Positions 8,447 through 17,257 of a stretch of 64,000 nt of DNA are shown here, one piece after another. The notes below the pieces were generated by a model. The model saw only the letters and a list, made by a program, of their open reading frames with translations, was not told where the DNA came from and did no database searches. The stretch's first letter is position 1. The number at the start of each line of letters is the position of its first letter. The stretch is from Streptomyces massasporeus (GTDB lineage Bacteria > Actinomycetota > Actinomycetes > Streptomycetales > Streptomycetaceae). The DNA lies in contig NZ_BMSE01000001.1 of NCBI RefSeq assembly GCF_014648995.1, forward strand, positions 186,001 through 250,000, read 5' to 3'. The translations under genes and the position numbers were made by a program.

Positions 8447-8461
8447 GTCAACAGGGTTGAC
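8447..8461. promoter_or_regulatory. Inverted repeat, likely TetR operator
   Basis: GTCAAC-AGG-GTTGAC is a perfect 6-bp inverted repeat with a 3-base centre. It lies between the divergent TetR and permease genes, 72 bases before the permease start. TTGACC at 8458-8463 could serve as a -35 element, which would let a bound repressor block the promoter. Confidence 0.55.
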
Positions 8462-8532
8462 CCAATATGGCCACCGGCTGTTCCATCACAGTCCCGCGCG
8501 GCTCTTCCCACCCCGTCCCCGAGGAGCCAGTC

Positions 8533-10029
8533 ATGTCGTCCGCACCGCCCCCGCCCCGTCCCGCGCTGCGCCGTTCCCTCGGCGTCGTCGACGGCGTCGC
8601 CATCGCCGCGTCCAGCACCGCGGCCACCACCAGCATCGCCATCGGCATGGGCACGATCGCGACCGTCGTGGGCCTGCAGGCTCCGGCGCTCCTGCTGCTG
8701 GCGTTCCTGCCGGTGCTGGGCATCGCCCTCGCCTACGCCCGGCTCAACCGCTCCGAACCCAACTGCGGCAACGGCTACACCTGGGTCGGCAGATCCCTCG
8801 GCCCCTGGCCCGGCTTCCTCACCGGCTGGGTGACGCTGGTCGGCTCGGTCATCTTCTGCGCCTACACCAGCGCGATCATGGGCTCGGTCGTGCTGGCCTT
8901 CGCCGACAAGGCCGGTCTGCACAGCCTGGCGGGCGTCGCCCTCGATCCGACGTCCACCGGCGTGTGCACGGCGGTCGGACTGGTGATCCTGCTGGCCCTC
9001 ACCGTCCTGGCCGTCACCGGTGTCCGCGGTGCGACCCGGTTCCAGTTCGCCCTGCTGGTCTTCGAGTACGCGGTGCTGCTCGGCTTCTGCGGCTGGGCCC
9101 TGCTCACCGGCGACCACGCGGTGTCGCTGTCCTGGTTCAACCCGTTCGAGATCTCCAGCGGCACCGCCTTCGCCCAGGGCATGGTCCTCGCGGTGTTCTT
9201 CTTCTGGGGCTGGGACGCGGCGTTCAGCGTCAACGAGGAGACGAAGGATCCGGGCGACTCGGCCCGGGGCGGGCTCATCGCCCTGTTCGCGATGCTCGGC
9301 CTGTTCCTCTTCGCCTCGGTCGCCTTCCAGCGGGAGATGAGCCTGGCCGAGCTCGTCCGCAACGGCCCGCAGGCCCTCCCCTACCTCGGGGAGAAGCTGG
9401 CCGCCGAACCCTGGGCGACCCTGCCCCTCATCGCCCTGATGTTCTCCGCCGTCGCCTCCGTGCAGGCCACGCTGATCCCCACGGCACGCGGCCTGCTCGC
9501 CATGGGCCGCGACCGCACCATGGGCCCGCTGTGGACCCGGGTCCACCCGCGCTGGGGCACGCCCGCCGCGGGAACCGCCGTCGTGATGTCCGTCGCCGCC
9601 GTGATCGCCGTGCTCGCCTTCGCGATCCCCAAGCTGAGCGACATGCTGCTGGCCGCCGTCAACGCCATCGGCCTGATCGTGGCCCTCTACTACGGCCTCA
9701 CCGCGCTCGCCTGCGCCGTGCGGTTCCGTGCCGCGCGGCACGAGGGGGCGCGCGAGGCGCTGCTGGCCGTCGTCGTGCCGGCCGGGTCCGGGCTGGTGCT
9801 GCTGGGCCTCGGCGGCTATCTCGGATACTCGTACCTCACCATGAGCGATCACTTCGAACTGAGCCCGGACAACGGCTGGTTCATGTTCTCGCTGCCCGCC
9901 GTGACCGTGCTCGCCGGCCTCGGCATGGCCGCCGTGGCCAAGTACGTCCGGCGCTCGCCCTACTTCACGACCGGGCGCGTCACCGACGCCGAGGCCCTGA
10001 CCCTGCCGATGGACCGCACGGCGGTCTGA
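8533..10029 (+). CDS. APC-family amino acid/amine permease
   Basis: A 498-residue integral membrane protein of the amino acid-polyamine-organocation superfamily. About twelve hydrophobic segments are visible, starting with GVVDGVAIAASSTAATTSIAIG, where the first unwound helix normally binds substrate. The glycine-rich and NEETKDPG loop motifs are typical. The ATG at 8533 follows GAGGA at 8521-8525; an upstream in-frame ATG at 8467 has no ribosome-binding site. The amidohydrolase begins 20 bases after its stop, so the two are co-transcribed. Import of an amide or cyclic nitrogen compound followed by hydrolysis is a reasonable inference. Confidence 0.85.
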   Translation: MSSAPPPPRPALRRSLGVVDGVAIAASSTAATTSIAIGMGTIATVVGLQAPALLLLAFLPVLGIALAYARLNRSEPNCGNGYTWVGRSLGPWPGFLTGWVTLVGSVIFCAYTSAIMGSVVLAFADKAGLHSLAGVALDPTSTGVCTAVGLVILLALTVLAVTGVRGATRFQFALLVFEYAVLLGFCGWALLTGDHAVSLSWFNPFEISSGTAFAQGMVLAVFFFWGWDAAFSVNEETKDPGDSARGGLIALFAMLGLFLFASVAFQREMSLAELVRNGPQALPYLGEKLAAEPWATLPLIALMFSAVASVQATLIPTARGLLAMGRDRTMGPLWTRVHPRWGTPAAGTAVVMSVAAVIAVLAFAIPKLSDMLLAAVNAIGLIVALYYGLTALACAVRFRAARHEGAREALLAVVVPAGSGLVLLGLGGYLGYSYLTMSDHFELSPDNGWFMFSLPAVTVLAGLGMAAVAKYVRRSPYFTTGRVTDAEALTLPMDRTAV

Positions 10030-10049
10030 CCCTCATGGAGTTCACCCCC

Positions 10050-11711
10050 ATGTCACACCCCCCTGCCCCGGGACCCGCGGACCTCGTTCTCACCGGCGGC
10101 CCCGTGCACACCGTCGATCCGGCCCGCAGCCGCGCCACCTCGGTGGCCGTGCGCGGCGGGCGGATCGCCGCCGTCGGGCACGACGAGGTGCGCGAGCTGA
10201 TCGGGCCGCGCACCGAGGTCGTCGACCTCGCCGGGAAGCTGCTGCTGCCGGGCTTCCAGGACGCCCACGTCCATCCGATGGGCGCGGGCCTCGAACTCGG
10301 CCTGTGCCACCTGGGCGACACCACCGACGCGGACGAGTACCTGCGCAGGATCGCGGCCTACGCCGACGCGCACCCGGACGTCGAGTGGATCACCGGGGGC
10401 GGTTGGTCCCTGGAGGCGTTCCCCGGCGGCTCCCCCACGGCCGACGCCCTCGACGCGGTCGTCCCGGACCGCCCCGTCTTCCTGCCCAACCGCGACCACC
10501 ACGGCGCCTGGGTCAACAGCCGGGCCCTGGAGCGTGCGGGCATCGACGCCCGGACCCCCGACCCCGCCGACGGCCGGATCGAGCGCGACGCCGAGGGCAA
10601 CCCCACGGGGATGCTCCAGGAGGGCGCGGTCCACCTGGTGGGCCGGCTGGTGCCCGACCCCACGCCACAGGAGCAGCTCGCCGGTCTGCTGCGCGCCCAG
10701 GCCGTGCTGCACGCGCACGGCGTCACCGCCTGGCAGGACGCCATCGTCGGCACGTACGCCAACCTGACCGACCCGGCTCCGGCGTATCTGACGGCGCTGG
10801 ACCGGGGCCTGCTCACCGCGCGGGTCGTCGGCGCCCTGTGGTGGGACCGCGAGCGCGGCGCCGAGCAGATCGGCGAACTCGTCGCCAGGAGGGAGGAGCT
10901 GAGCCGGGACCGGTTCCACGCCGGGACCGTGAAGATCATGCAGGACGGCATCGCCGAGAACCACACCGCCGCCATGCTGTCCCCCTATCTGACCGGCTGC
11001 GGTTGCACCTCGGACAACAGCGGCATCAGCTTCGTCGAGCCGGGCGAGCTGCGGAAGTACGTCACCGAACTGGACGCCCACGGCTTCCAGGTGCACTTCC
11101 ACGCGCTCGGCGACCGGGCGGTGCGTGAGGCGCTGGACGCCGTGGAGTCCGCCCGGGCCGCCAACGGCAGCCGCGACACACGGCACCACCTGGCGCACCT
11201 CCAGGTCGTCCACCCCGCCGACCTGCCGCGCTTCCGGGCCCTGGGTGCGAGCGCCAACCTGCAGATGCTGTGGGCCGCGCACGAGCCGCAGATGGACGAA
11301 CTGACCCTGCCCTTCCTGGGCGCGGAACGCGGCGCCTGGCAGTACCCCTTCGGGGACCTGCTGCGCGCCGGCGCGACCCTCGCGGCCGGCAGCGACTGGC
11401 CCGTCAGCAGTCCCGACCCCCTCCAGGCCATCCATGTCGCCGTCAACCGCGTCTCCCCCGAGGCCCCGGACGGCACCCCGGCCTTCTTCCCGCAACAGCG
11501 CCTCGACCTGGGCACCGCCATGGCCGCCTACACGGCGGGCAGCGCTCATGTGAACCACCTCGACGACATCACCGGCAGCATCACCGTCGGCAAGGCGGCC
11601 GACCTGGTCGTCCTCGACCGCGACCCGTTCGCGGGTCCGACCGAGGAGATCGCCGCGACCCGGGTCCTGGAGACCTTCGTCGAGGGGCGGAGGGTCCACA
11701 CCGGCACCTGA
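10050..11711 (+). CDS. Amidohydrolase of the YtcJ-like family
   Basis: A 553-residue metal-dependent hydrolase. Landmarks: the HxH metal site at His73/His75 in FQDAHVHPMG, the likely carbamylated or catalytic Lys in GTVKIMQDG, HFHALGDRAV with two more metal-binding His, and AAGSDWPVSS with the terminal Asp. The C-terminal GSITVGKAADLVVLDRDPF returns to the flanking beta-sandwich. Members hydrolyse exocyclic amides, formamides or urea-like compounds; the substrate here is unknown. The ATG at 10050 is preferred over 10035 because GGAG at 10037-10040 is 9 bases upstream. It is coupled to the permease and probably under the TetR protein encoded at 7651-8340. Confidence 0.85.
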   Translation: MSHPPAPGPADLVLTGGPVHTVDPARSRATSVAVRGGRIAAVGHDEVRELIGPRTEVVDLAGKLLLPGFQDAHVHPMGAGLELGLCHLGDTTDADEYLRRIAAYADAHPDVEWITGGGWSLEAFPGGSPTADALDAVVPDRPVFLPNRDHHGAWVNSRALERAGIDARTPDPADGRIERDAEGNPTGMLQEGAVHLVGRLVPDPTPQEQLAGLLRAQAVLHAHGVTAWQDAIVGTYANLTDPAPAYLTALDRGLLTARVVGALWWDRERGAEQIGELVARREELSRDRFHAGTVKIMQDGIAENHTAAMLSPYLTGCGCTSDNSGISFVEPGELRKYVTELDAHGFQVHFHALGDRAVREALDAVESARAANGSRDTRHHLAHLQVVHPADLPRFRALGASANLQMLWAAHEPQMDELTLPFLGAERGAWQYPFGDLLRAGATLAAGSDWPVSSPDPLQAIHVAVNRVSPEAPDGTPAFFPQQRLDLGTAMAAYTAGSAHVNHLDDITGSITVGKAADLVVLDRDPFAGPTEEIAATRVLETFVEGRRVHTGT

Positions 11712-11763
11712 GGCGTGTTCCAATGCTCCGGGGTCCGGATGTCACGGAGGGGGATGAGGCGCC

Positions 11764-12522
11764 GTGGGGTCGTCGGGGGACGGGGTCATGCGGTCCGTGG
11801 TGTGGATACTGCTCGCCGTCGTGACGCTCGGCGTCGGAGTGGCGTCGGCCCGCGAGATCGGTGGGGCGCTGGACCGGGAGCGGGAGTACCGCGACGCGCC
11901 GGCCTGCGCGGCGGTTCCCGTCGAGGCGTCGGGGTGCGTGTGGGAGCAGGAGTTCACCGTACGGAGCGCCGCCATGAACCGCGGGAAGCGGGGCGAGGCC
12001 CCGGAGGCGGAGCTGGTGTTGCCGTCGGACAAGCCGTGGGAGGTGACGTTCCGGCGGACCGAGCCGGTGATGTCCGAGATGGCGCCAGGCGAGAAGGTGG
12101 TCGGCGTGATCTGGCACGGGCAGGTCGTCGAGGTGCGGGACGCCGAGGGGCGTCGGCAGCAGACGTCCGACGGGCCGGTGGGATGGCCCGAGGACCGTCT
12201 GGGCGGCGCGCTGGCCTGCGTCTCGTTCGGCCTGGCGGCCCTCGTCGGCGGGGTGTGGCCGCTCTTCGCGCGGGGCGACGAGCGTCGCGTGAAGGCGGCG
12301 AAGATGGTGCGGTGGCACGGCGTCGGCCTGGGCGCGACGGCGATTCTGACGCTCTGGGCGCAGGCGGCCAACGACTGGCCGCTCTGGGCCGTTCCGGTGA
12401 TCTGGGGACCGCTCGCGCTGCTGATCCTGGCGTCCATGACGGCTTTCGCCCTCGGCGCGCTGCGCGGCGAGCTGGACGACGACGCACCCGCCCCGCAGCA
12501 GCCGGAGCCACAGGCCTCGTGA
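11764..12522 (+). CDS. Membrane protein of unknown function
   Basis: A 252-residue protein with an N-terminal hydrophobic helix (SVVWILLAVVTLGVGVAS), a roughly 120-residue extracytoplasmic region and two or three C-terminal membrane helices (ACVSFGLAALVGGVWPLF, VGLGATAILTLW, WGPLALLILASMTAFALG). The external part has two cysteines (ACAAVPVEASGCVW) that could form a disulfide. No family is recognised. The GTG at 11764 has GGAGGGGGA at 11746-11754 in front; the ATG at 11788 is a possible alternative. The gene converges on an MFS transporter gene across a tandem repeat. Confidence 0.6.
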   Translation: MGSSGDGVMRSVVWILLAVVTLGVGVASAREIGGALDREREYRDAPACAAVPVEASGCVWEQEFTVRSAAMNRGKRGEAPEAELVLPSDKPWEVTFRRTEPVMSEMAPGEKVVGVIWHGQVVEVRDAEGRRQQTSDGPVGWPEDRLGGALACVSFGLAALVGGVWPLFARGDERRVKAAKMVRWHGVGLGATAILTLWAQAANDWPLWAVPVIWGPLALLILASMTAFALGALRGELDDDAPAPQQPEPQAS

Positions 12523-12540
12523 CCGCGTGCCGCTCCGGTC

Positions 12541-12970
12541 TGCCGGGCGTGCACGCAACTGTGGGCGACGTCGTCCCGGCACGGAAGACGCGGCCCGCGC
12601 CTCTTCGCCGTCCGGGCACGCGGCGTGCGGCATGCGACGCACGTCCGCGGCCGCGCCGCCGCACGCGCGCAGCGGGGGCCGGGAGGACCCGCCCCGCAGA
12701 CTCCCCGACCGCCGGCCGCGTTGCCGCTCAGGTGTGCCGGGCGCGCACGGGGCTCTGGGCGATGTCGTCCGGGCACGGAAGACGCGGCCCACGCCTCTTC
12801 GCCGTCCGGGCACGCGGCGTGCGGCATGCGACGCACGTCCGCGGTCGCGCCGCCGCACGCGCGCAGCGGGGGCCGGGAGGACCCGCCCCGCAGACTCCCC
12901 GACCGCCGGTCGCGTTGCCGCTCAGGTGTGCCGGGCGTGGACCGGACTGTGGGCGACGTCGTCCGGGCAC
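12541..12970. repeat. 194-bp tandem direct repeat, 2.2 copies
   Basis: Copies at 12541-12734 and 12735-12928 are nearly identical from about base 40 of each unit onward. A third, partial copy (12929-12970) lies in the 3' end of the MFS transporter gene. The unit boundary is TGCCGGGCG. Each unit therefore carries the coding tail of that transporter plus its downstream flank. The first copy is the most diverged at its left end. Confidence 0.85.
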
Positions 12971-14436
12971 TCCCGGTGCGGCTCCCGCGTGCGCCGGTCG
13001 CGCCGCCAGTCGTACGCCGCGAGGGCCAGGGACGCGGCCATGCCGAGGAGCCCGGCGGCCATCGCGAGGAAGAGGGCGCCGCGGTAGTCGTCGCTCCTGC
13101 TGCCGAGCACCAGGTAGTAGAGGCCGGGCAGGGCGGCGGTGCCCACCGCGGCGCCGAGCCGTTGCCCCGTCTGCAGGGCGCCGCCCGCCGCTCCCGCCAT
13201 GTGCACGGGCACGTCGCGCAGCGTCATGGTGATGTTGGGGGAGATCACGCACCCTCCGCCGACACCGCCGAGGAACAGGACCGGGGCGGCGATCCAGGGC
13301 GCGACGTCGAGGGGCGCGAAGCGCAGCAGCAGCGCGGTGCCGCCCAGCCCGAGGATCACGCCCGTGAGCCCGCCCACGGTGAGCAGGCGGCCGAGCCGGT
13401 CCACGAGCCGCCCGGAGACGGCCGCCGCGACGGCCGAGCCGAGGGCGAAGGGGGTCACGGCAAGGCCCGACTGCAGCGGGGAGAAGCCCAGGCCGTGCTG
13501 GTAGAAGAGGGCGAAAACCAGCCAGACGCCGCTGAAGCCGATGAAGTAGAGCGTGCCGACGCCGGCGCCGACGGCGTAGCCGCGCACGGTGGTGAACAGG
13601 CGCGGATCGAGCAGCGGCTGGGTACCGCGGTGCAGCAGCCGGCGCTGCCAGCGGGTGAAGACGAAGAGCAGCGCGGCACCGGCCAGGAACATCCACCACA
13701 GCCCGGTGAGTCCACCGGCCTCCGCCTGGACCAGCGGGTACATGAGCGCGAGCACGCCGAGGCCGAGGAGCAGGACACCGGGCAGGTCCACGTGTTCCCG
13801 GCCGGAGCGCCGGGTGCGGGGCAGCAGGCGGCGACCGAGGAGGACCGCGAGGATGCCGATGGGGACGTTGACGTAGAAGATCCAGCGCCAGCCCTGGGCG
13901 CCGTCGGCCAGGGCGAGGATCAGGCCGCCGGTGAGGGGGCCCACCGCGGAGGAGATGCCGACGGTGGCGCCGAAGAACCCGAAGGCCCGGCCGCGTTCGC
14001 CGCCGCGGAACATCTGCTGGATGAGCGCGGAGTTCTGCGGGGCCATGAATCCGGCCGCCAGGCCCTGGGCGAGCCGGGCCACCACCAGCAGGGTGATGTT
14101 CGGGGCCGCTCCGCAGGCCGCGCTGAAGAGGACGAAGCCGCTGAGGGCGATCAGGAAGATGCGGCGCCGGTCCAGGGCGTCGCCGAGGCGGCCGGCGGTG
14201 ACGAGGGCGAGGCCGAAGGAGAGGGCGTAGCCGGACACCACCCACTGCACCTCGGCCGCCGAGGCGTGCAGCTGCTGCTGGATCGTGGGCAGGGCGACGG
14301 CCACGATCGACACGTCCAGCAGGCTCATGAAGCCGGCGACCAGCGTGACCCACAGGGCCCGCCACCGGTTCGGGTCCGGCGCGTAGCCGTCGGGCTGCCC
14401 GCCCTGGTCCCGGCCGCCGGCCGCCGACGCTGTCAC
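12922..14436 (-). CDS. MFS drug/H+ antiporter, DHA2 (14-helix) type
   Basis: A 504-residue major facilitator of the EmrB/QacA class. The first helix carries FMSLLDVSIVAVALPTIQ with the Asp of the DHA2 signature. GRLGDALDRRRIFL is motif A, and RLAQGLAAGFMAPQ and FFGATVGISSAVGPLTGG are conserved. The GTG at 14436 follows GAGGAG by 5 bases; upstream codons give only a low-complexity, non-membrane extension. It ends in a repeat-derived tail (ECPDDVAHSPVHARHT), so the last residues have probably changed through duplication of the downstream flank. The exported substrate is unknown. Confidence 0.85.
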   Translation of the reverse strand: MTASAAGGRDQGGQPDGYAPDPNRWRALWVTLVAGFMSLLDVSIVAVALPTIQQQLHASAAEVQWVVSGYALSFGLALVTAGRLGDALDRRRIFLIALSGFVLFSAACGAAPNITLLVVARLAQGLAAGFMAPQNSALIQQMFRGGERGRAFGFFGATVGISSAVGPLTGGLILALADGAQGWRWIFYVNVPIGILAVLLGRRLLPRTRRSGREHVDLPGVLLLGLGVLALMYPLVQAEAGGLTGLWWMFLAGAALLFVFTRWQRRLLHRGTQPLLDPRLFTTVRGYAVGAGVGTLYFIGFSGVWLVFALFYQHGLGFSPLQSGLAVTPFALGSAVAAAVSGRLVDRLGRLLTVGGLTGVILGLGGTALLLRFAPLDVAPWIAAPVLFLGGVGGGCVISPNITMTLRDVPVHMAGAAGGALQTGQRLGAAVGTAALPGLYYLVLGSRSDDYRGALFLAMAAGLLGMAASLALAAYDWRRDRRTREPHRECPDDVAHSPVHARHT

Positions 14437-14669
14437 TTGGGCTCCTCTCACCGGGCACGCACCCGGCGGAACAAGTTCCCCCACCGGGCCGGGGGCACAC
14501 ACCCGCCCCGGAGATCCTCCCGGACGGCGCAGTGACCCGCGACCCGGCCTGAGCGCCCGATCATCACGTTCCGTGATCAACCGGACGCCGCGCGAAGAGG
14601 GTCGTTTGAGCGCGCGAGATTCGTGCAGGCGTTGTGCTTGGAACGAAGACCGGCGAAAGGAACCACGTG

Positions 14670-16166
14670 ATGGCGGCGCCCGACAACGACGAGTCGGTGG
14701 ATCCCGCGGCTGTGAGACGACACCGCGTGCTGTTCCGGGCGATCGAGAAACGACGTCATCCGAAGCTGCGCCGCAGCGACATCACCGTGACCGACGAAGC
14801 GGCGGTCAAGCGCGCCACCAAGGCCGCCGCCCTCGGCAACGCGATGGAGTGGTACGACTTCGGCATCTACAGCTATCTGGCGGCGACGATCGGGAAGGTC
14901 TTCTTCCCCTCGGGCAGCGACACCGCCCAGTTGCTCGGCTCCTTCGCGACGTTCGCGGTGGCCTTCCTGGTGCGTCCGCTCGGCGGCATGGTCTTCGGGC
15001 CGCTCGGGGACAAGGTCGGCCGCAAGCGCATCCTCTCCCTCACCATGATCATGATGGCGGTGGGGACCTTCGCCATCGGTCTGGTCCCCTCGCACGCCGT
15101 GATCGGTCTGTGGGCCCCGGCCCTGCTGATCTTCTTCCGGCTGGTGCAGGGCTTCTCGACGGGCGGGGAGTACGGGGGTGCCTCGACGTTCATCGCGGAG
15201 TACGCGCCCGACAAGCGGCGCGGCTTCTTCGGCAGCTTCCTGGAACTCGGCACGCTCGCCGGCTACGTCGGCGCCTCCGGCCTCGTCGTCGTCCTGCAGA
15301 CCCTTCTGAGCGACGACCAAATGCTGTCGTGGGGCTGGCGCGTGCCCTTCCTGGTCGCGGCCCCGCTCGGCCTCATCGGCCTCTACCTGCGGCTCAAGCT
15401 GGACGAGACGCCCGCCTTCCAGAAGCTGGAGGGCGGCCAGGCGAAGGCGAGCGAGGCCGCCGACGCCGTGGAGACCTCGGCCGCCGCCGACCTCGGGAAG
15501 ATCTTCACCCAGTACTGGCGGCCGCTGCTGCTGTGCCTCGCGCTGGTCGCGGCGTACAACATCACCGACTACATGCTGCTGTCGTACATGCCGACGTACC
15601 TGTCCGACGAGCTGGGCTATGCCACCAACCACGGCCTGCTGATCCTGGTCGTGGTGATGGTGCTGCAGATGTGCCTCATCAACCAGGTCGGGCGGCTCTC
15701 GGACCGCTTCGGGCGCAAGCCGCTGCTGATGGCGGGGATGCTCGGCTTCCTTGTCCTGTCCCTGCCGTCGTTCCTGCTGATCCGGCAGGGCAACGTCGTC
15801 CTCATCACCCTGGGCCTGCTGCTGATGGGGCTCTCCCTGCTGCCGATGCTCGGCACGATGTCGGCGGCGCTCCCGGCGATATTCCCCACCCAGGTGCGCT
15901 ACGGGTCGCTCTCGGTGGCCTACAACCTCGCCACCTCGATCTTCGGCGGCACGACACCTCTGGTGATCACCGCTCTGATCAGCGCCTTCGACTCGACCCT
16001 CATGCCGGCGTACTACGCCACGGGCGCCGCGGTGATCGGTGTCATCGCGGTGCTGTGCATGCGGGAGACCGCCAACAAGCCGCTGGCCGGCTCCCCGCCG
16101 TCCGTGGAGACGGAGGCGGAGGCGGAGGAACTCGTCCAGGCGCAGTCCCCCCAGCCCAAGTTCTGA
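14670..16166 (+). CDS. MFS metabolite:H+ symporter (MHS/ProP-like family)
   Basis: A 498-residue transporter of the MHS family, which includes ProP, KgtP and citrate/alpha-ketoglutarate carriers. Diagnostic pieces are AALGNAMEWYDFGIYSYLA, the GPLGDKVGRKRIL motif between helices 2 and 3, and RLVQGFSTGGEYGGASTFIAEYAP. About fifty polar residues precede the first helix, and a Glu-rich tail follows the last, as in several Streptomyces ProP-like proteins. ProP members take up proline, betaine or ectoine under osmotic stress, but this one cannot be assigned a solute. The ATG at 14670 follows AAAGGA by about 8 bases. Confidence 0.85.
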   Translation: MAAPDNDESVDPAAVRRHRVLFRAIEKRRHPKLRRSDITVTDEAAVKRATKAAALGNAMEWYDFGIYSYLAATIGKVFFPSGSDTAQLLGSFATFAVAFLVRPLGGMVFGPLGDKVGRKRILSLTMIMMAVGTFAIGLVPSHAVIGLWAPALLIFFRLVQGFSTGGEYGGASTFIAEYAPDKRRGFFGSFLELGTLAGYVGASGLVVVLQTLLSDDQMLSWGWRVPFLVAAPLGLIGLYLRLKLDETPAFQKLEGGQAKASEAADAVETSAAADLGKIFTQYWRPLLLCLALVAAYNITDYMLLSYMPTYLSDELGYATNHGLLILVVVMVLQMCLINQVGRLSDRFGRKPLLMAGMLGFLVLSLPSFLLIRQGNVVLITLGLLLMGLSLLPMLGTMSAALPAIFPTQVRYGSLSVAYNLATSIFGGTTPLVITALISAFDSTLMPAYYATGAAVIGVIAVLCMRETANKPLAGSPPSVETEAEAEELVQAQSPQPKF

Positions 16167-16174
16167 GACCCCGT

Positions 16175-16210
16175 GGAATGCCCCGTCCGCCGTCGCGGGC
16201 GGGGCATTCC
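16175..16210 (+). terminator. Strong hairpin terminator after the MHS transporter gene
   Basis: Bases 16175-16190 and 16195-16210 pair over 16 positions (one G-T) around the loop CGTC; the arms begin GGAATGCCCCG and end CGGGGCATTCC. It starts 9 bases after the stop codon. The run of T expected for intrinsic termination is missing, as is usual in Streptomyces. Confidence 0.85.
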
Positions 16211-16278
16211 GCGGTTGGGTCCGGTCAGGCCGGGAACGCGGTGCGCACTACGACTGTCGAGGCGAGGCCGGTAAGGCG

Positions 16279-16692
16279 ATGACCGAGTACGAACGTTCCC
16301 GCACGATGCCCGCGCAGCCCGAGCACGTCTTCGACCAGGCCGCGAACGTCGGACGGCTGGACAGCTGGCTGCCGGAGGCCCTGCACGTGGAGGCCGAGGA
16401 GCTGCCCGCCGTCACCGTGCACGAGGACCGCACCGACGAGGACACCTCCGCCGTGCTGCGCGCCCGGCGGGAGCAGATGCGGCTCGAGTGGGGCACCCGT
16501 GACCAGGGCGGCTACGCGGGCTGGCTCCAGGTCGCCGGTCTCGACGGCGGCGCCAGTGAGGTGACCGTGCACCTGTCGTTCTTCGACGCCGGCCACGACC
16601 CGGGCGAGCGCGCCGTCGCCGATGCCCTGGACACCAGCCTGCGGCGGCTGGAGGAGCAGGTGCGGCTGCACGTCGACCATCCGGCCGGCTGA
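16279..16692 (+). CDS. SRPBCC (START-fold) family protein
   Basis: A 137-residue single-domain protein with the SRPBCC pattern. It begins YERSRTMPAQPEHVFDQAANVGRLDSWLPE, alternates strands through the middle (LEWGTRDQGGYAGWLQV, GASEVTVHLSFF) and ends in a long amphipathic helix (DTSLRRLEEQVRLHVDHP) that normally covers the ligand cavity. No ligand can be inferred. The ATG at 16279 follows GGTAAGG. The next small gene starts 7 bases after its stop, so the two probably share a transcript. Confidence 0.8.
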   Translation: MTEYERSRTMPAQPEHVFDQAANVGRLDSWLPEALHVEAEELPAVTVHEDRTDEDTSAVLRARREQMRLEWGTRDQGGYAGWLQVAGLDGGASEVTVHLSFFDAGHDPGERAVADALDTSLRRLEEQVRLHVDHPAG

Positions 16693-16698
16693 CCCGCC

Positions 16699-17007
16699 GT
16701 GGCGCGCGTGAGGCAGTACGCCGTCGCGGCGTCCGGGCAGGGGACCGACGAGGAGGAGGGCCGGCGCCGGCTGCCCTCCGGTGAGGTGCACGCCTGGGAG
16801 CCGGGCCGCAACGAGACGGTCTGCGGCCTGTCCCCCAGCCGCTCCCGGCTGGTCCGCTCCCCGCACGTCGGCCGGCCGGACACCTCCCCGGAGTCCGGCG
16901 GCGCCGCGGACCGGGTGCGGCGCCCGTGCCCGCGCTGCTGCTCGGTGGCGGGACGCCGCGGGCCGGACGCCCGCCCGCGGTGGCGGCGCATCGATCCAAG
17001 GCCGTGA
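16699..17007 (+). CDS. Small conserved-looking actinobacterial protein with a possible zinc site
   Basis: A 102-residue protein from a GTG start. The central part (GEVHAWEPGRNETVCGLSPSRSR) and the later RRPCPRCCS give a His, a Cys and a CxxC, spaced as in small metal-binding Streptomyces proteins of unknown role. The C-terminus past the CxxC is Arg/Pro-rich and may be less constrained. It lies 7 bases after the SRPBCC gene. Confidence rests on the motif spacing, not on a known family. Confidence 0.55.
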   Translation: MARVRQYAVAASGQGTDEEEGRRRLPSGEVHAWEPGRNETVCGLSPSRSRLVRSPHVGRPDTSPESGGAADRVRRPCPRCCSVAGRRGPDARPRWRRIDPRP

Positions 17008-17257
17008 AGGCGCCGGAACCGGTGGGCAGGAAAGCCGTCGTTCACCCGGGGTCCCGGGGCCGTCCGACACCGGCCGGGACACGGCCGGCCGCGGCGCATC
17101 CGCACAGCGGGCCGGGGGCCGGGTCGTCCGGGTGGGCCGCGCGGAGACCGTCACCCGCGCGCGGCGCCGGGCCGGGGCGCGCCGTCAGGGACGAGCGGGG
17201 CGTCGTCCGCGCCTCCCGCGTGGCTCCAGGTACGCATCCGCCGCCGGTGAGGGAAGC

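Noticed and set aside
8443..9852. Long antisense frame opposite the APC permease
   Set aside because: Low-complexity Gly/Asp/Arg protein, no ribosome-binding site, and opposite to a well-supported permease.
12728..14500. Alternative frame over the DHA2 transporter extending into the tandem repeat
   Set aside because: Arg/Pro-rich throughout with no hydrophobic helices. The real transporter frame ends at 12922, and only the repeat-derived tail resembles it.
14559..14578. Partial inverted repeat GATCATCACG with CGTGATC
   Set aside because: The arms need a three-base bulge to pair, and no regulator gene is next to it; too weak to call an operator.
14577..15632. Long open frame antisense to the MHS transporter gene
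   Set aside because: It is rich in Glu, Arg and Gly with no membrane or catalytic motif, and it mirrors a gene with clear transporter motifs. High GC makes such shadows common.
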